Source: Bacillota bacterium (GTDB lineage: Bacteria; Bacillota; Negativicutes; Sporomusales; Sporomusaceae). From it: a DNA stretch of 32,349 bases. This document shows positions 16,911 through 25,552 of this stretch, one piece after another (positions within the stretch are counted from its first letter, which is position 1; every line of letters starts with the position of its first letter). The position numbers were made by a program, and so were the translations under genes. The stretch spans positions 1-32,349 of the forward strand of contig JAEZVB010000044.1 of assembly GCA_023443285.1 (NCBI GenBank), in the 5' to 3' direction. The notes under the pieces are model-generated. The model made no database searches. It had not been told where the DNA came from and saw nothing but the letters and a program-made list of their open reading frames with translations.

Positions 16911-18803
16911 ATGAAACGAATCGTTGTTGACCCAATCAACAGAATTGAGGGCCATCTTCGGGTTGAGATTAAAGTAGATGAGTCTACAGGTAAAGTCGAG
17001 GATGCACTATCCAGTGGCACCGCGTGGCGAGGGATTGAATTGATATTGAAGGGACGGGACCCGCGGGATGCGTGGTTGTTTGCCCAACGCATTTGCGGCG
17101 TATGTACTACTGTACATGCTTTAGGTTGTCTGAGGGCAGTTGAAGATGCACTAGGTATTGAAATTCCCAAAAATGCCAACTATATTCGTAATATAATTGC
17201 TGCTTCTCAAATGGTACAGGATCATATTGTGCATTTTTACCACTTACATGCACTAGACTGGGTAAGTCCGGTTGCTGCGCTCAAAGCTGATCCAGCGGCT
17301 ACCGCTGCTCTCCAAAATACTGTCTTGGAAAAATACAGTCTTAAGTTGGAAGGACCTGTAAGCTTTGCTACAAGTGCCTATCCCAAGGATTTCCCTAAAG
17401 CGACTACTGCATATTTTAGGGAAATTCAAAATAAAATTAAGGCTATTGTTGAAAGTGGACAACTGGGTATCTTTGCCGGACATTATTGGGAACATCCAGA
17501 TTACGATGTATTACCGCCAGAAGCTCACCTTATGGCAGTATCTCATTATTTGAATATACTTGACCGCCAGCGGGAATTGGTGTACTCGCATCTGGTTTTT
17601 GGTGGAAAAAATCCGCATCCACACTACGTTGTTGGAGGAATGCCCTGCTCTATTTCGCTAAATGACATGAATGCTCCTGTTAACACCGAACGGTTAGCGC
17701 TTGTTGATACCTCGATTAATCTAGGTATTGACTTAGTGAATAATTTTTATATTCCTGATTTATTGGCAATTGGCGATTTGTTTGTTAAGGCTGGCTATGT
17801 AGACGGAGGCGGTCTAGCTGGACAGCGAGTATTATCCTTCGGGGAATTTCCGGAAGAACGATATAATGGTGTTGCCAATGGTGATTATTTTAAAAACTTG
17901 TTAGTTAATTCTAGTGGCGTTGTTGAAAACTTTAGCCAAGGTGTGACAAAAGCTTCCTTCTATCCACTTGAAGGCAAAGATCTAAGTGACCCTAATGTAT
18001 TGGCTGAAGGTGTTGAACATGCTTGGTACAATTATCCCGAAGCAAATAAAGATATTCATCCTTGGGATGGTGTTACTGCACCGCAATATACTGGGCCTAA
18101 GGAAGGCACCAAGACGAATTGGAAATACCTTGACGAAACCGGAAAGTACTCCTGGGTTAAGACTCCCAAATGGAATGGTAAAATGGCTGAGGTTGGGCCA
18201 CTGGCTAAGTATATTGTTGTATATACTAAGGTTAAACAGGGCATTATTCAGCAGCCAACTTGGGCAGAAAAGCTGATGGTCGAGCAAATTGATGGTGTTT
18301 CGAGGCTGCTTAATTTACCGCCGGAAACCTGGATGCCGACCACGGTGGGGCGGACAGCTGTCCGTGGGTTGGATGCGCAGTTAAGTGCCTATATAAATAA
18401 ATACTTTTTTGATAAGCTGATAAATAATATCAAAGCTGGTGACACTACAGTGGCAAATATGGCGAAGTGGGATCCGGCAACTTGGCCCAAAGAGGCAAAA
18501 GGTGTTGGACTTCACGAGGCACCGCGCGGTGGCCTAAGTCACTGGATAACCATCAAAAATGGAAAAATTGACAACTATCAGGCGATTGTTCCCTCTACCT
18601 GGAATGCTTGTCCCCGAGATGGCAAAGCAGGTTATGGTGCATACGAAGCCAGCATGATCGCAACCAAGGTAAAGATTGCCGAAAAACCGCTTGAAATATT
18701 ACGGGTTATTCACTCTTTTGACCCATGCTTGGCCTGTGCTACTCATCTATATGACAATAAGGGCAAAGAAATTACAGTAGTCCGCACAGACCCGTATTTA
18801 TAG
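16911..18803 (+). CDS. hyaB: [NiFe] uptake hydrogenase large subunit
   Basis: The 630-residue catalytic subunit oxidises H2 at the NiFe(CN)2CO site. N-terminal ligands are C62 and C65 in RICGVCTTVHALG. C-terminal ligands are C606 and C609 in DPCLACATH. The precursor continues for 18 residues past H612, the normal cleavage point, so maturation by the protease HyaD (19557-20039) is expected. The opening VDPINRIEGHLRVEI and the late HEAPRGGLSHW segment are family hallmarks. It has no signal peptide and would be co-exported with HyaA through Tat. The ATG at 16911 follows GAGGAGG, 22 bp after hyaA. Confidence 0.97.
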   Translation: MKRIVVDPINRIEGHLRVEIKVDESTGKVEDALSSGTAWRGIELILKGRDPRDAWLFAQRICGVCTTVHALGCLRAVEDALGIEIPKNANYIRNIIAASQMVQDHIVHFYHLHALDWVSPVAALKADPAATAALQNTVLEKYSLKLEGPVSFATSAYPKDFPKATTAYFREIQNKIKAIVESGQLGIFAGHYWEHPDYDVLPPEAHLMAVSHYLNILDRQRELVYSHLVFGGKNPHPHYVVGGMPCSISLNDMNAPVNTERLALVDTSINLGIDLVNNFYIPDLLAIGDLFVKAGYVDGGGLAGQRVLSFGEFPEERYNGVANGDYFKNLLVNSSGVVENFSQGVTKASFYPLEGKDLSDPNVLAEGVEHAWYNYPEANKDIHPWDGVTAPQYTGPKEGTKTNWKYLDETGKYSWVKTPKWNGKMAEVGPLAKYIVVYTKVKQGIIQQPTWAEKLMVEQIDGVSRLLNLPPETWMPTTVGRTAVRGLDAQLSAYINKYFFDKLINNIKAGDTTVANMAKWDPATWPKEAKGVGLHEAPRGGLSHWITIKNGKIDNYQAIVPSTWNACPRDGKAGYGAYEASMIATKVKIAEKPLEILRVIHSFDPCLACATHLYDNKGKEITVVRTDPYL

Positions 18804-18821
18804 AAAAGGAGGATACCGGTC

Positions 18822-19544
18822 ATGCGTCAAGGAGCTATGAAACCATATTACCTTTTTAGCCCATGGACACGGATTTTCCACTGGATTATGGTAATATGTG
18901 TATTTATTCTGTTTGTTACCGGGCTATACATTGGTAACCCCTTCTTCCAGGGGACACAGGGAATAGAGCCTACATTTGCCGTTAATAACATTTTTTCAAT
19001 GGAGACGATACGGTATATTCATTTTATTGCTGCCTATATCTTTGTTATCTCCTTTATTCCGCGAATTTACGGCTTTGTAATTAATCCTGGCGACAGGTTG
19101 CTTCCCAAACTATGGACAAAGCTATACTGGACAGGGATTATGGATACTCAACTGCATTATATGTTTTTGCGCGGAAAACATCGACCCTATTTAAGAAATT
19201 CATTGGCCAGATCAGGTTATTTGGCAGTGTATTTCATGTTTTTAATTGAGATCGTAACCGGTTTTGCCATGTACTATATGGTTGAGCCCAACCGATTTTT
19301 GGCAAAGGTGTTTGGTCCCTTCAACAACTGGTTGGTCAATGAATATGTTGTACACCTGATTCATCACTTTGTTGCCTGGTTTATTATTTTGTTTGTCATT
19401 GTGCATGTATATATGGCCATCAGAGCCGATTTTACAGAAAAAGGCGGCGAGATATCGGCTATGTTTTCGGGTATCAAATATATGGAGGAAGACCCTGACG
19501 ATATTGGAGATATAATAGAAACTAAGAAATGCAAGGCGAAATAG
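18822..19544 (+). CDS. hyaC: Ni/Fe-hydrogenase b-type cytochrome subunit
   Basis: A 240-residue membrane protein that passes electrons from the HyaA distal cluster to the quinone pool. Four hydrophobic helices are visible, with candidate haem b histidines in WTRIFHWIMV, IRYIHFIAAYIF and the LIHHFVAWF...VIVHVYM helix. The family feature WFLIxF..HVYMAIRAD near the C-terminus is present, ending in a cytoplasmic charged tail (MEEDPDDIGDII). The ATG at 18822 follows AAAGGAGG; the in-frame Met6 is a less likely start. It lies 18 bp after hyaB. Its haem requirement gives a possible reason for the nirJ1-nirJ2 genes nearby (inference). Confidence 0.94.
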   Translation: MRQGAMKPYYLFSPWTRIFHWIMVICVFILFVTGLYIGNPFFQGTQGIEPTFAVNNIFSMETIRYIHFIAAYIFVISFIPRIYGFVINPGDRLLPKLWTKLYWTGIMDTQLHYMFLRGKHRPYLRNSLARSGYLAVYFMFLIEIVTGFAMYYMVEPNRFLAKVFGPFNNWLVNEYVVHLIHHFVAWFIILFVIVHVYMAIRADFTEKGGEISAMFSGIKYMEEDPDDIGDIIETKKCKAK

Positions 19545-19556
19545 GAGATTTTACTC

Positions 19557-20039
19557 ATGGAGCATATTGTTGTTCTAGGTGTTGGCAATATTCTAATGCA
19601 GGATGAGGGGTTTGGTGTCCGGGTTATTGAAGAAATTAGCCGGAGCTATATGTTCCCCAACAATGTGCAGTTACTTGATGGCGGCACGCTGGGAATGGAG
19701 TTGCTGCGCTTTATTGATGGGGCAGATCGTCTGCTGATAATTGACGCTATAAATGGCGATGGTCTGCCTGGAAAGTTTTATCAGTTCACTAATGAGGAAG
19801 TCAATAATTATTTTAAGAAAAAAGTATCTATGCACGAATTAGGAATTCAGGATGTGTTAACAACATTACAACTGTTAGAAAAACCGGTAAGACAGGTTGT
19901 TATTTTGGGAGTTCAACCGGCAGTCATTGATGTTGGTCTTGAACTAAGTCCAGTTGTGCACTCAACTATGGAGCAGACTGTGGGGAAGGTTATTGACGTT
20001 TTGGATTCTTGGGGTATAAACTGCTTGCCGCACACATAG
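19557..20039 (+). CDS. hyaD: Hydrogenase maturation endopeptidase
   Basis: A 160-residue HyaD/HybD-type protease that removes the C-terminal peptide of the large subunit once nickel is inserted. The three nickel-probing residues of HybD (Glu16, Asp62, His93) have counterparts in Glu17 (MQDEGFG), Asp63 (LLIIDAING) and His93 (SMHELGIQD). The GVGN start, LLDGGTLGMELL and ILGVQP segments complete the fold. The expected substrate is HyaB, whose site lies after H612. The ATG follows AGGAG, 12 bp after hyaC. The metallocentre assembly genes hypA-F are not in the window and must be elsewhere. Confidence 0.95.
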   Translation: MEHIVVLGVGNILMQDEGFGVRVIEEISRSYMFPNNVQLLDGGTLGMELLRFIDGADRLLIIDAINGDGLPGKFYQFTNEEVNNYFKKKVSMHELGIQDVLTTLQLLEKPVRQVVILGVQPAVIDVGLELSPVVHSTMEQTVGKVIDVLDSWGINCLPHT

Positions 20040-20066
20040 TAATTTACAAATGCGGGAGGTGGGGTT

Positions 20067-20381
20067 TTGAACTACCGTGTTCTCTTTGTTATCATTACCC
20101 TAAGAGAAGAACCGGAGATATTTCCTGCCGAAGATTATCGCTATAATCAAGAAAAGTCTTGTCATGAGTTATTAATTACGATTTTTGACCAAAAAATTTG
20201 GGTAGATACCCGGGGCGTGAAGTTAAAGAAGGTAACAGGAGCCACTTTTTGCTGGAAAGAATATGAGCAAGGACAATATATAGAACTCAATCAATGTGAC
20301 GCAGTTTGCCCCGAATGCGGCTGGTGGCGTTGTCATGATTGTGATTCTTGCCGCTGTAATAAGTCGACAAAAATGGAATAA
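20067..20381 (+). CDS. Small cysteine-rich protein in the hydrogenase operon, unknown function
   Basis: I do not recognise the family. The 104-residue product has a mixed alpha/beta N-terminal part (about 1-70, with VLFVIITL, HELLITIFDQKIWVDT) and a C-terminal cysteine cluster with seven Cys and one His in about 25 residues: CDAVCPECGWWRCHDCDSCRC. This looks like a zinc ribbon or Fe-S binding knuckle. The TTG start at 20067 follows a good GGGAGGTGGGG site. It lies 27 bp after hyaD on the same strand, so it probably belongs to the operon and could be an assembly or metal-handling factor. It does not look like HypA or HypC. No membrane segment is clear; the first hydrophobic stretch is short. 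Confidence 0.7.
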   Translation: MNYRVLFVIITLREEPEIFPAEDYRYNQEKSCHELLITIFDQKIWVDTRGVKLKKVTGATFCWKEYEQGQYIELNQCDAVCPECGWWRCHDCDSCRCNKSTKME

Positions 20382-20478
20382 TGACAAAACAATTTACAAT
20401 ACTAGCAGGAAAAATAATAATTTGTGCGTATATTGTATACTGTTAGATTGGTTAATTCTTTCTGTAGGAGTGGTGATT

Positions 20479-20838
20479 ATGTTACGCGGTATTCGTGGCG
20501 CAACAACTGTTACAACTAATAATCATGAGGAAATATTTGCACGCGTAGCAGAACTTCTTGAAATGATTGAACAGGAAAACGGGCTGAATACGGAGGATAT
20601 TGGCGCAGTTATATTTAGTTCAACTCCTGATCTGAACGCAACTTTCCCGGCCGCTGGCGCAAGAAGGGTAGGTTGGACACATGTTCCGCTATTTGGGACA
20701 CAGGAAATTGAGTGCCCGGATGCGATACCACTTTGTATTCGTGTATTGATTTTATGGAATACTGATCTTGGGCAGCAAGATATTAAACATGTCTACTTAC
20801 ATGATGCGGTAGTTTTACGTCAGGACATCAAGCTATAA
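20479..20838 (+). CDS. aroH: Monofunctional chorismate mutase, AroH class
   Basis: Converts chorismate to prephenate in phenylalanine/tyrosine synthesis. The 119-residue product aligns end to end with B. subtilis AroH as I remember it. Catalytic residues Arg7, Glu78, Arg90 and Tyr108 of that enzyme correspond to Arg6 (RGIRGATT), Glu76 (TQEIEC), Arg88 (CIRVL) and Tyr106 (HVYLHD). An open frame begins far upstream at 20296, but the ATG at 20479 with TAGGAG upstream is the conserved start. It follows the cysteine-rich gene after 97 bp and ends in a strong terminator. A functional link to the hydrogenase genes is not evident. Confidence 0.95.
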   Translation: MLRGIRGATTVTTNNHEEIFARVAELLEMIEQENGLNTEDIGAVIFSSTPDLNATFPAAGARRVGWTHVPLFGTQEIECPDAIPLCIRVLILWNTDLGQQDIKHVYLHDAVVLRQDIKL

Positions 20839-20867
20839 GGGCTTGAAAGAGTAACCTATCACATTCG

Positions 20868-20910
20868 AATAATAAAGTCTGCTTTGTATGGCAAAGCAGA
20901 CTTTATTATT
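20868..20910. terminator. Strong terminator after aroH
   Basis: Arms 20868-20886 and 20892-20910 are perfectly complementary over 19 bp with a 5-nt loop, and the 3' side is T-rich. Confidence 0.88.
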
Positions 20911-21045
20911 GATGCCATGAATATATGCCTGCAGTTGATTGCTTTTGGGGCAATTTTATTGATAGTAACGATTTTGTAGAATTTAATTGCAATCACATGT
21001 TGGCGATGTAATAATATAAAGGTGAAAAGGAGGACGGAATACCAA

Positions 21046-22005
21046 ATGGTTTTTAATGAGCGGTTAATATCGATTGTTGTGCCGGTATATAATGAGCAAG
21101 ACAATATTGACAACTTCTATCAGGAAGTTGTTAAATACATGGAACAAATGGCATATAGTTTTGAACTTGTTTTTGTTGATGATGGTTCGCGTGATGCTAC
21201 GCCGCTTATTTTAGAGCGCTTGGCTTATGCAGATAAACGGGTGAAGGCACTTATTATGGCACGTAACTTTGGCCATCAGGTCGCCCTAACTTGCGGCTTG
21301 GATCATGCACACGGCCACGCAGTAATTACCATGGACGGAGATATGCAGCATCCGCCTGAAATGTTGCCAGTCTTAATTGAAAAATGGGAGGAAGGTTTCC
21401 AGGTTGTTCAAACTGTTAGGATAAATACGGAAGGTGCATCCTGGTTTAAAAGCGTTACATCCGGTCTGTTTTATAAACTGATGAATGCCATGTCAAATAT
21501 TCAGGTTACCGAAGGCGGTTCTGATTTTAGGCTGCTGGACAAGCAGGTAGTGGATAGTTTCCGGCGGTTTCGGGAACGGGCTAGGTTTATTCGCGGTATG
21601 ATTAGCGCGATTGGCTATCGTCAAACTAACATTGAATTTGTTGCTCCTAAGCGATTTGCCGGACAATCTAAGTTTTCCTTTAAAAAAATGCTGCATTTTG
21701 CGCTTGATGGGATTACGGCTTATTCTAAAGCACCGCTAAGATTTGCATTTTACCTAGGTATTATTTTGGGATTTGGTAGTATTGTTTTGACACTGCATGT
21801 TCTCTATATAAAACTCTTTACTACAGAAGCTGTTCCTGGTTGGGCGACAATAAGCGCGAGTATATTACTGCTTGGCGGATTGCAATTGGCGGGAATTGGA
21901 ATTATTGGCGAGTATGTTGGCCGGATATTTGAAGAAGTAAAACAGCGGCCGCTCTATTGGCTGCGGGCTGAAATTAGTCAGCAAAAAGACAAAGAAAATG
22001 CTTGA
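21046..22005 (+). CDS. Membrane glycosyltransferase family 2 (GtrB/DPM1-like)
   Basis: A 319-residue enzyme that likely transfers a sugar from a nucleotide donor to a polyprenyl phosphate at the cytoplasmic face. The GT-A domain begins with ISIVVPVYNEQDNI, has the FVDDGSRDATP strand and the metal-binding DGDMQHP (DXD) motif. Two C-terminal membrane helices (about 235-258 and 268-293) and the GEYVGRIFEEVKQRPLYW ending are typical of GtrB/ArnC-like proteins. The frame opens at GTG 21022, but ATG 21046, 12 nt after AAAGGAGG, is preferred. The acceptor cannot be told from sequence. No flippase (GtrA-like) gene is adjacent. The riboswitch leader of the next gene follows directly. Confidence 0.9.
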   Translation: MVFNERLISIVVPVYNEQDNIDNFYQEVVKYMEQMAYSFELVFVDDGSRDATPLILERLAYADKRVKALIMARNFGHQVALTCGLDHAHGHAVITMDGDMQHPPEMLPVLIEKWEEGFQVVQTVRINTEGASWFKSVTSGLFYKLMNAMSNIQVTEGGSDFRLLDKQVVDSFRRFRERARFIRGMISAIGYRQTNIEFVAPKRFAGQSKFSFKKMLHFALDGITAYSKAPLRFAFYLGIILGFGSIVLTLHVLYIKLFTTEAVPGWATISASILLLGGLQLAGIGIIGEYVGRIFEEVKQRPLYWLRAEISQQKDKENA

Positions 22006-22089
22006 GTGAGGTTTGGGGCAAGCGTAATATAAGATCTAATGTAAAAAAATGTGAGTGTGGGAAGGATTTTTTGAGTTTAAGACGAATAA

Positions 22090-22225
22090 ATATTGTTGAG
22101 CGTTGTAGAAAGCCGAATCCAGCTCAGGTACGGGGGAACCACTTTATGGGGGTGAAACTTGGAAAGCGTAAGTTTTTCGAGTGGGGTGCCTGCAACCCTA
22201 ATCCGTCAGCTAACCTCGGAGGCCA
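22090..22225 (+). promoter_or_regulatory. Cyclic di-AMP riboswitch (ydaO/yuaA class)
   Basis: The conserved blocks of this class are present in order: ACGGGGGAACCA at 22130-22141, GGGGGTGAAAC at 22148-22158, and CCGTCAGCTAACCTCGG beginning at 22203, followed closely by the GAGAGGAG ribosome site of the next gene. Riboswitches of this class typically switch off wall-hydrolase and ion-transport genes when c-di-AMP is high, and an NlpC/P60 hydrolase follows here. The exact 5' boundary is approximate. A short open frame across the region is not a gene. Confidence 0.92.
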
Positions 22226-22243
22226 GTGAGAGGAGAAAACAAT

Positions 22244-22912
22244 TTGCAAAAGTTTTTCGGGTTTATTGTCGCTTTATGCCTCTTTTGTGGGACTGCTACT
22301 TTGGCTCATGCTTCTGGTACATATGAGGCTGGCGATCAGGGCGAGGATGTAGCCGCTATTCAAGCTCAGCTTAATAATCTGGGTTTTAATGTCGGTACAG
22401 CCGATGGCGATTTTGGAAACCTAACAGTGAATGCTGTTAAAGCTTTTCAAAAATCACGTGGCCTTGAATCAGATGGCGTGATTGGAGCCGAAACCTATCG
22501 TGCACTGATGGGAAGGGATATTCCAGCAAGCCGTGATTCTTCCACTGCTACGGTTAGGCGCATTATACAAACTGCCCTGCATTACAGAGGTGTACCTTAT
22601 GTGTTTGGTGGGACAAGTCCTGGCGGCTTCGATTGCTCCGGCTTTACTCGCTATGTTTTTGCACAAAGTGGCATTTACTTGCCGCGTATGGCGGATGAAC
22701 AATTTGAAGTTGGAAGGCATGTGTCCTACAATCGTCTTCAACCTGGAGATTTGGTGTTCTTTAGCACCTATGATTCAGGCGCATCTCACAGCGGTATCTA
22801 TATTGGTGATGGTAGATTTATCAGTGCTACATCTAGTAGCGGTGTAAGAGTTGATAGTCTGGATAGTAGCTACTGGGGTCCACGCTACATTGGCGCCCGC
22901 CGGGTGATGTAA
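22244..22912 (+). CDS. Secreted NlpC/P60 cell-wall endopeptidase with peptidoglycan-binding domain
   Basis: Cleaves peptide stems of peptidoglycan outside the cell. The 222-residue product has a signal peptide (about 1-24, ending AHA-SG), a PG_binding_1 domain (about 30-90, DVAAIQAQLNNLGF...GVIGAETYRAL), and an NlpC/P60 domain (about 103-222). The catalytic Cys131 lies in FDCSGFTRYVF and His182 in SHSGIYIGDG. The third polar residue, His in E. coli Spr (FIHA), is Ser194 here (FISATSSSG), a variation that also occurs in other Firmicutes. The TTG at 22244, 8 nt after GAGGAG, is preferred over the GTG at 22226, which lies inside the ribosome site. Expression is controlled by the c-di-AMP riboswitch. 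Confidence 0.93.
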   Translation: MQKFFGFIVALCLFCGTATLAHASGTYEAGDQGEDVAAIQAQLNNLGFNVGTADGDFGNLTVNAVKAFQKSRGLESDGVIGAETYRALMGRDIPASRDSSTATVRRIIQTALHYRGVPYVFGGTSPGGFDCSGFTRYVFAQSGIYLPRMADEQFEVGRHVSYNRLQPGDLVFFSTYDSGASHSGIYIGDGRFISATSSSGVRVDSLDSSYWGPRYIGARRVM

Positions 22913-22920
22913 ATTTAGAG

Positions 22921-22948
22921 GGGAAGGCGTTTGCAGCCTTCCCATTTT
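22921..22948 (+). terminator. Intrinsic terminator after the NlpC/P60 gene
   Basis: GGGAAGGC (22921-22928) pairs with GCCTTCCC (22935-22942), followed by ATTTTTA. Confidence 0.88.
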
Positions 22949-23041
22949 TATGCCTAGATAAAAATTTACTATTGTATTTTATTATAGTAACTGCGACAAT
23001 ATAAATGGTTAAGTAAAACCGTATTATAGTGGGGATATATT

Positions 23042-24778
23042 ATGTTTAGTTTTTATTGGAGAAAGTTTATAGTTCCCTTCTGGCTATTGGCTTTAACTGC
23101 AATAGTTTGTTTTTGTGTTGCAAGTTTAGCTGGTTTAGCAGCGCCTTTGGTCGTCAAGTTACTTATTGATGATGCGCTGGCCGGACGCAATATTAATTTT
23201 CTACATCTGATTACTGCTAGTATTGCAATATTATATTTCTTCCGGGGGCTATTTTCTTATTTTTATGGATATTGTATGGCTAAAGCAGGCAATAAGATGA
23301 TGGCTAAACTGCGTCAGGATATGTTCGCTAAGTTGCAATCATTAGATTATGCTTATTTTATGAAGACTTCTTCGGGAGAGCTTATTTCTCTCTTCACCAA
23401 TGATCTATTATTTATTCAACAGGCAGTTACTGTAGGGATTCCGGATGTTATTGTTGAGTCACTTAATTTGCTCGCGATTATGGCAATTATGATTTACTTT
23501 GATTGGGAATTGGCTATGGTGACATTTGCCACGTTGCCGTTTATTATTGTCGCCATTAGTTTTTTCAATAATAAAATTGGGAAATTGGGAGTGCTTGTGG
23601 AACATGCTTTAGCTAAAGTTACTGCTATTATTCAGCAATCCTTAGTATCGGTCATTGTTGTGCAGAGTTATGTCCGGGAAGATTATGAATACAGAAAATT
23701 TAGCGATAAGATTCAGCAGGCTGCCAGTGATTTATTAAAAGCCCAGCGCTTTAGTGCAATTTTGGTGTCATTGGTAGAGTTTCTGGCCGCTATCGGTTTG
23801 ACCATTATTATTTGGTTTGGCGGGCGGGAAGTTATTAATGGTCACCTAAGTATTGGCGGGATGTTTGCATTTCTTGTTTATATTATCAATGTGCCAATGC
23901 CTGTGCGCAAAATCAGCCAAGCATTGACTTATTTGAAGCTTGGTACAGTAGCCTGGATTCGTATTAATAATTTGCTTAACGAGCAAACGCCGATTGTAAT
24001 GGAAGGCAATTTACAAATGCCCAAGGCCGAAGGATTAGTTGAATTTAAAGATGTTTCATTTGCTTACCAGACGGGTAATCTTGTATTGGAAAATATCAAT
24101 ATTATTGCTCGACCAGGCGAGATTATTGCTATTGTTGGACCCAGTGGTGCAGGTAAATCCTCCTTTGCCAATCTACTTTTGCGCTTTTACGATCCAGACA
24201 AAGGAGCTATTTATTTAGACGGTGTAGATATTAAAAAACTTAAACTTGGAGAACTACGGCAACATATCGGTTTTATTCAGCAGGAGCCTATTTTGTTTAA
24301 TACTACCATTCTGGAAAATATTCGTTACGGCAGGCCTAGTGCTACTACTAGTCAGATTGAGCAAGCCGCCCGTTTAGCTGATGCATACGATTATATTGTG
24401 GATTTACCACAAGGCTTCAATACAATAGTAGGTGAATTAGGTGGGAATTTATCCGGTGGTCAACGTCAGCGGATTGCTATTGCCAGGGCTATAATTACCG
24501 AACCTGCTATATTGCTTTTGGACGAACCAACAGCTGCTCTTGATGCTCAAACTGAAAAACAGGTTATGTCAGCGATTAGACAGGCTAGCACTGGCAGAAC
24601 TACCTTTATTATTACACACCGGATGTCGACAATTATGGCCTCTGATCGGGTTGTATATTTGACTGATGGTAGGGTGGCCGAAACAGGAACGCATCAGGAA
24701 CTTATTGAAAAAGGTGGCGTATACGCCCGGGCAGTTCAGTTTAGCGAACTTGAGATGAGTATAAATATCAACCACTAA
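23042..24778 (+). CDS. ABC exporter, fused membrane and ATPase domains (MsbA/multidrug type)
   Basis: A 578-residue half-transporter that would work as a homodimer to export lipids, drugs or peptides. The N-terminal membrane domain has six hydrophobic helices (about 10-300). The ATPase domain carries Walker A GPSGAGKSS (about 366-374), the Q-loop FIQQEPILFN, the signature LSGGQRQRIAIARA, Walker B ILLLDEPTAALD and the switch histidine in IITHRMS. The substrate cannot be predicted. No C39 peptidase domain is present, so it is not a double-glycine peptide processor. The ATG at 23042 has only a weak ribosome site (GGGGATATATT). A strong terminator follows, so it is a single-gene unit. Confidence 0.93.
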   Translation: MFSFYWRKFIVPFWLLALTAIVCFCVASLAGLAAPLVVKLLIDDALAGRNINFLHLITASIAILYFFRGLFSYFYGYCMAKAGNKMMAKLRQDMFAKLQSLDYAYFMKTSSGELISLFTNDLLFIQQAVTVGIPDVIVESLNLLAIMAIMIYFDWELAMVTFATLPFIIVAISFFNNKIGKLGVLVEHALAKVTAIIQQSLVSVIVVQSYVREDYEYRKFSDKIQQAASDLLKAQRFSAILVSLVEFLAAIGLTIIIWFGGREVINGHLSIGGMFAFLVYIINVPMPVRKISQALTYLKLGTVAWIRINNLLNEQTPIVMEGNLQMPKAEGLVEFKDVSFAYQTGNLVLENINIIARPGEIIAIVGPSGAGKSSFANLLLRFYDPDKGAIYLDGVDIKKLKLGELRQHIGFIQQEPILFNTTILENIRYGRPSATTSQIEQAARLADAYDYIVDLPQGFNTIVGELGGNLSGGQRQRIAIARAIITEPAILLLDEPTAALDAQTEKQVMSAIRQASTGRTTFIITHRMSTIMASDRVVYLTDGRVAETGTHQELIEKGGVYARAVQFSELEMSININH

Positions 24779-24784
24779 GCTAGC

Positions 24785-24830
24785 AAAATAGGTGTAGCAG
24801 CAAAGAATAGCTGCTACACCTATTTTTTAA
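24785..24830 (+). terminator. Intrinsic terminator after the ABC exporter gene
   Basis: Arms 24785-24801 and 24810-24826 are perfectly complementary over 17 bp with an 8-nt loop, ending in TTTTTTAA. Confidence 0.92.
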
Positions 24831-24856
24831 TGGGCTAGACAAAGCCAAACGAAAAT

Positions 24857-24886
24857 TTGTTATTTGCCAGTACTATTTGATATAAT
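24857..24886 (+). promoter_or_regulatory. Probable sigma-A promoter of the HD-domain gene
   Basis: TTGTTA at 24857-24862 and TATAAT at 24881-24886 are separated by 18 bp, 35 bp before the gene. Confidence 0.6.
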
Positions 24887-24920
24887 TAAATAATTACCAT
24901 ACTTAACCAGGAGGCTTATT

Positions 24921-25490
24921 ATGAACGAGAGTAGACAACAAGCTTGGGAATTATTACGTAAACATGTTCAAGGTGAAGTATTATTAAAGCACTGCCTGGC
25001 AGTTGAGATTGCCATGCGGGCTTATGCTGCAAAGTTTGGACAAGATGTTGAATACTGGGGTGCAGTTGGACTTCTTCATGATATCGATTTTGAGCAATAT
25101 CCAGACGACCATCCTAACCACAGTAGAGAAATTCTAATTAATGCCGGCTATGACAGCCAATTTGCTACCGATGTGGAGGCGCACGCCCGTAATTGGCAGC
25201 CAGAACGTACGCTGCTACAAAAAACGTTATTAGCAGTGGATGAATTGACCGGTTTTATTATTGCTTGTGCTTTAGTACGCCCAGATAAGAGTCTGGATAA
25301 TTTAGAAGTAAAGTCAGTTATGAAGAAAATAAAAGACAAAGCCTTTGCGCGCGCCGTTAATCGTGAAACTATGATAACGAGTGCTGAAGCTATGAATGTT
25401 GACTTCAAGGAACATGTCGCTTTTGTTACTAGCGCGCTGGCTCAGGCTGTAAAATTGCCTGAATACCAGGAGTTGCCGCTTGTGGGGTAG
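24921..25490 (+). CDS. HD-domain phosphohydrolase
   Basis: A 189-residue HD-superfamily protein. Metal-ligand candidates are His24 (LLKHCLAVE), His53-Asp54 (GLLHDIDFEQYP) and an Asp in AVDELTGF. The HPNHSREIL segment and the compact length resemble the stand-alone HDIG-type hydrolases common in anaerobes. Its nucleotide or phosphate substrate is unknown. The ATG at 24921 follows CAGGAGG. A sigma-A-like promoter lies 35 bp upstream and the sporulation-type gene yyaC follows after 62 bp; there is no strong sign that the two share a transcript. Confidence 0.87.
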   Translation: MNESRQQAWELLRKHVQGEVLLKHCLAVEIAMRAYAAKFGQDVEYWGAVGLLHDIDFEQYPDDHPNHSREILINAGYDSQFATDVEAHARNWQPERTLLQKTLLAVDELTGFIIACALVRPDKSLDNLEVKSVMKKIKDKAFARAVNRETMITSAEAMNVDFKEHVAFVTSALAQAVKLPEYQELPLVG

Positions 25491-25552
25491 CTGTCGCACA
25501 TAAATTGGATAGGAGATGCATATAGATTACCGAGATAGCTAAGAGGAGAGAG

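Noticed and set aside
22002..22229. Open frame of 75 codons overlapping the end of the glycosyltransferase gene
   Set aside because: It coincides with the conserved blocks of the c-di-AMP riboswitch and has no protein-like features.
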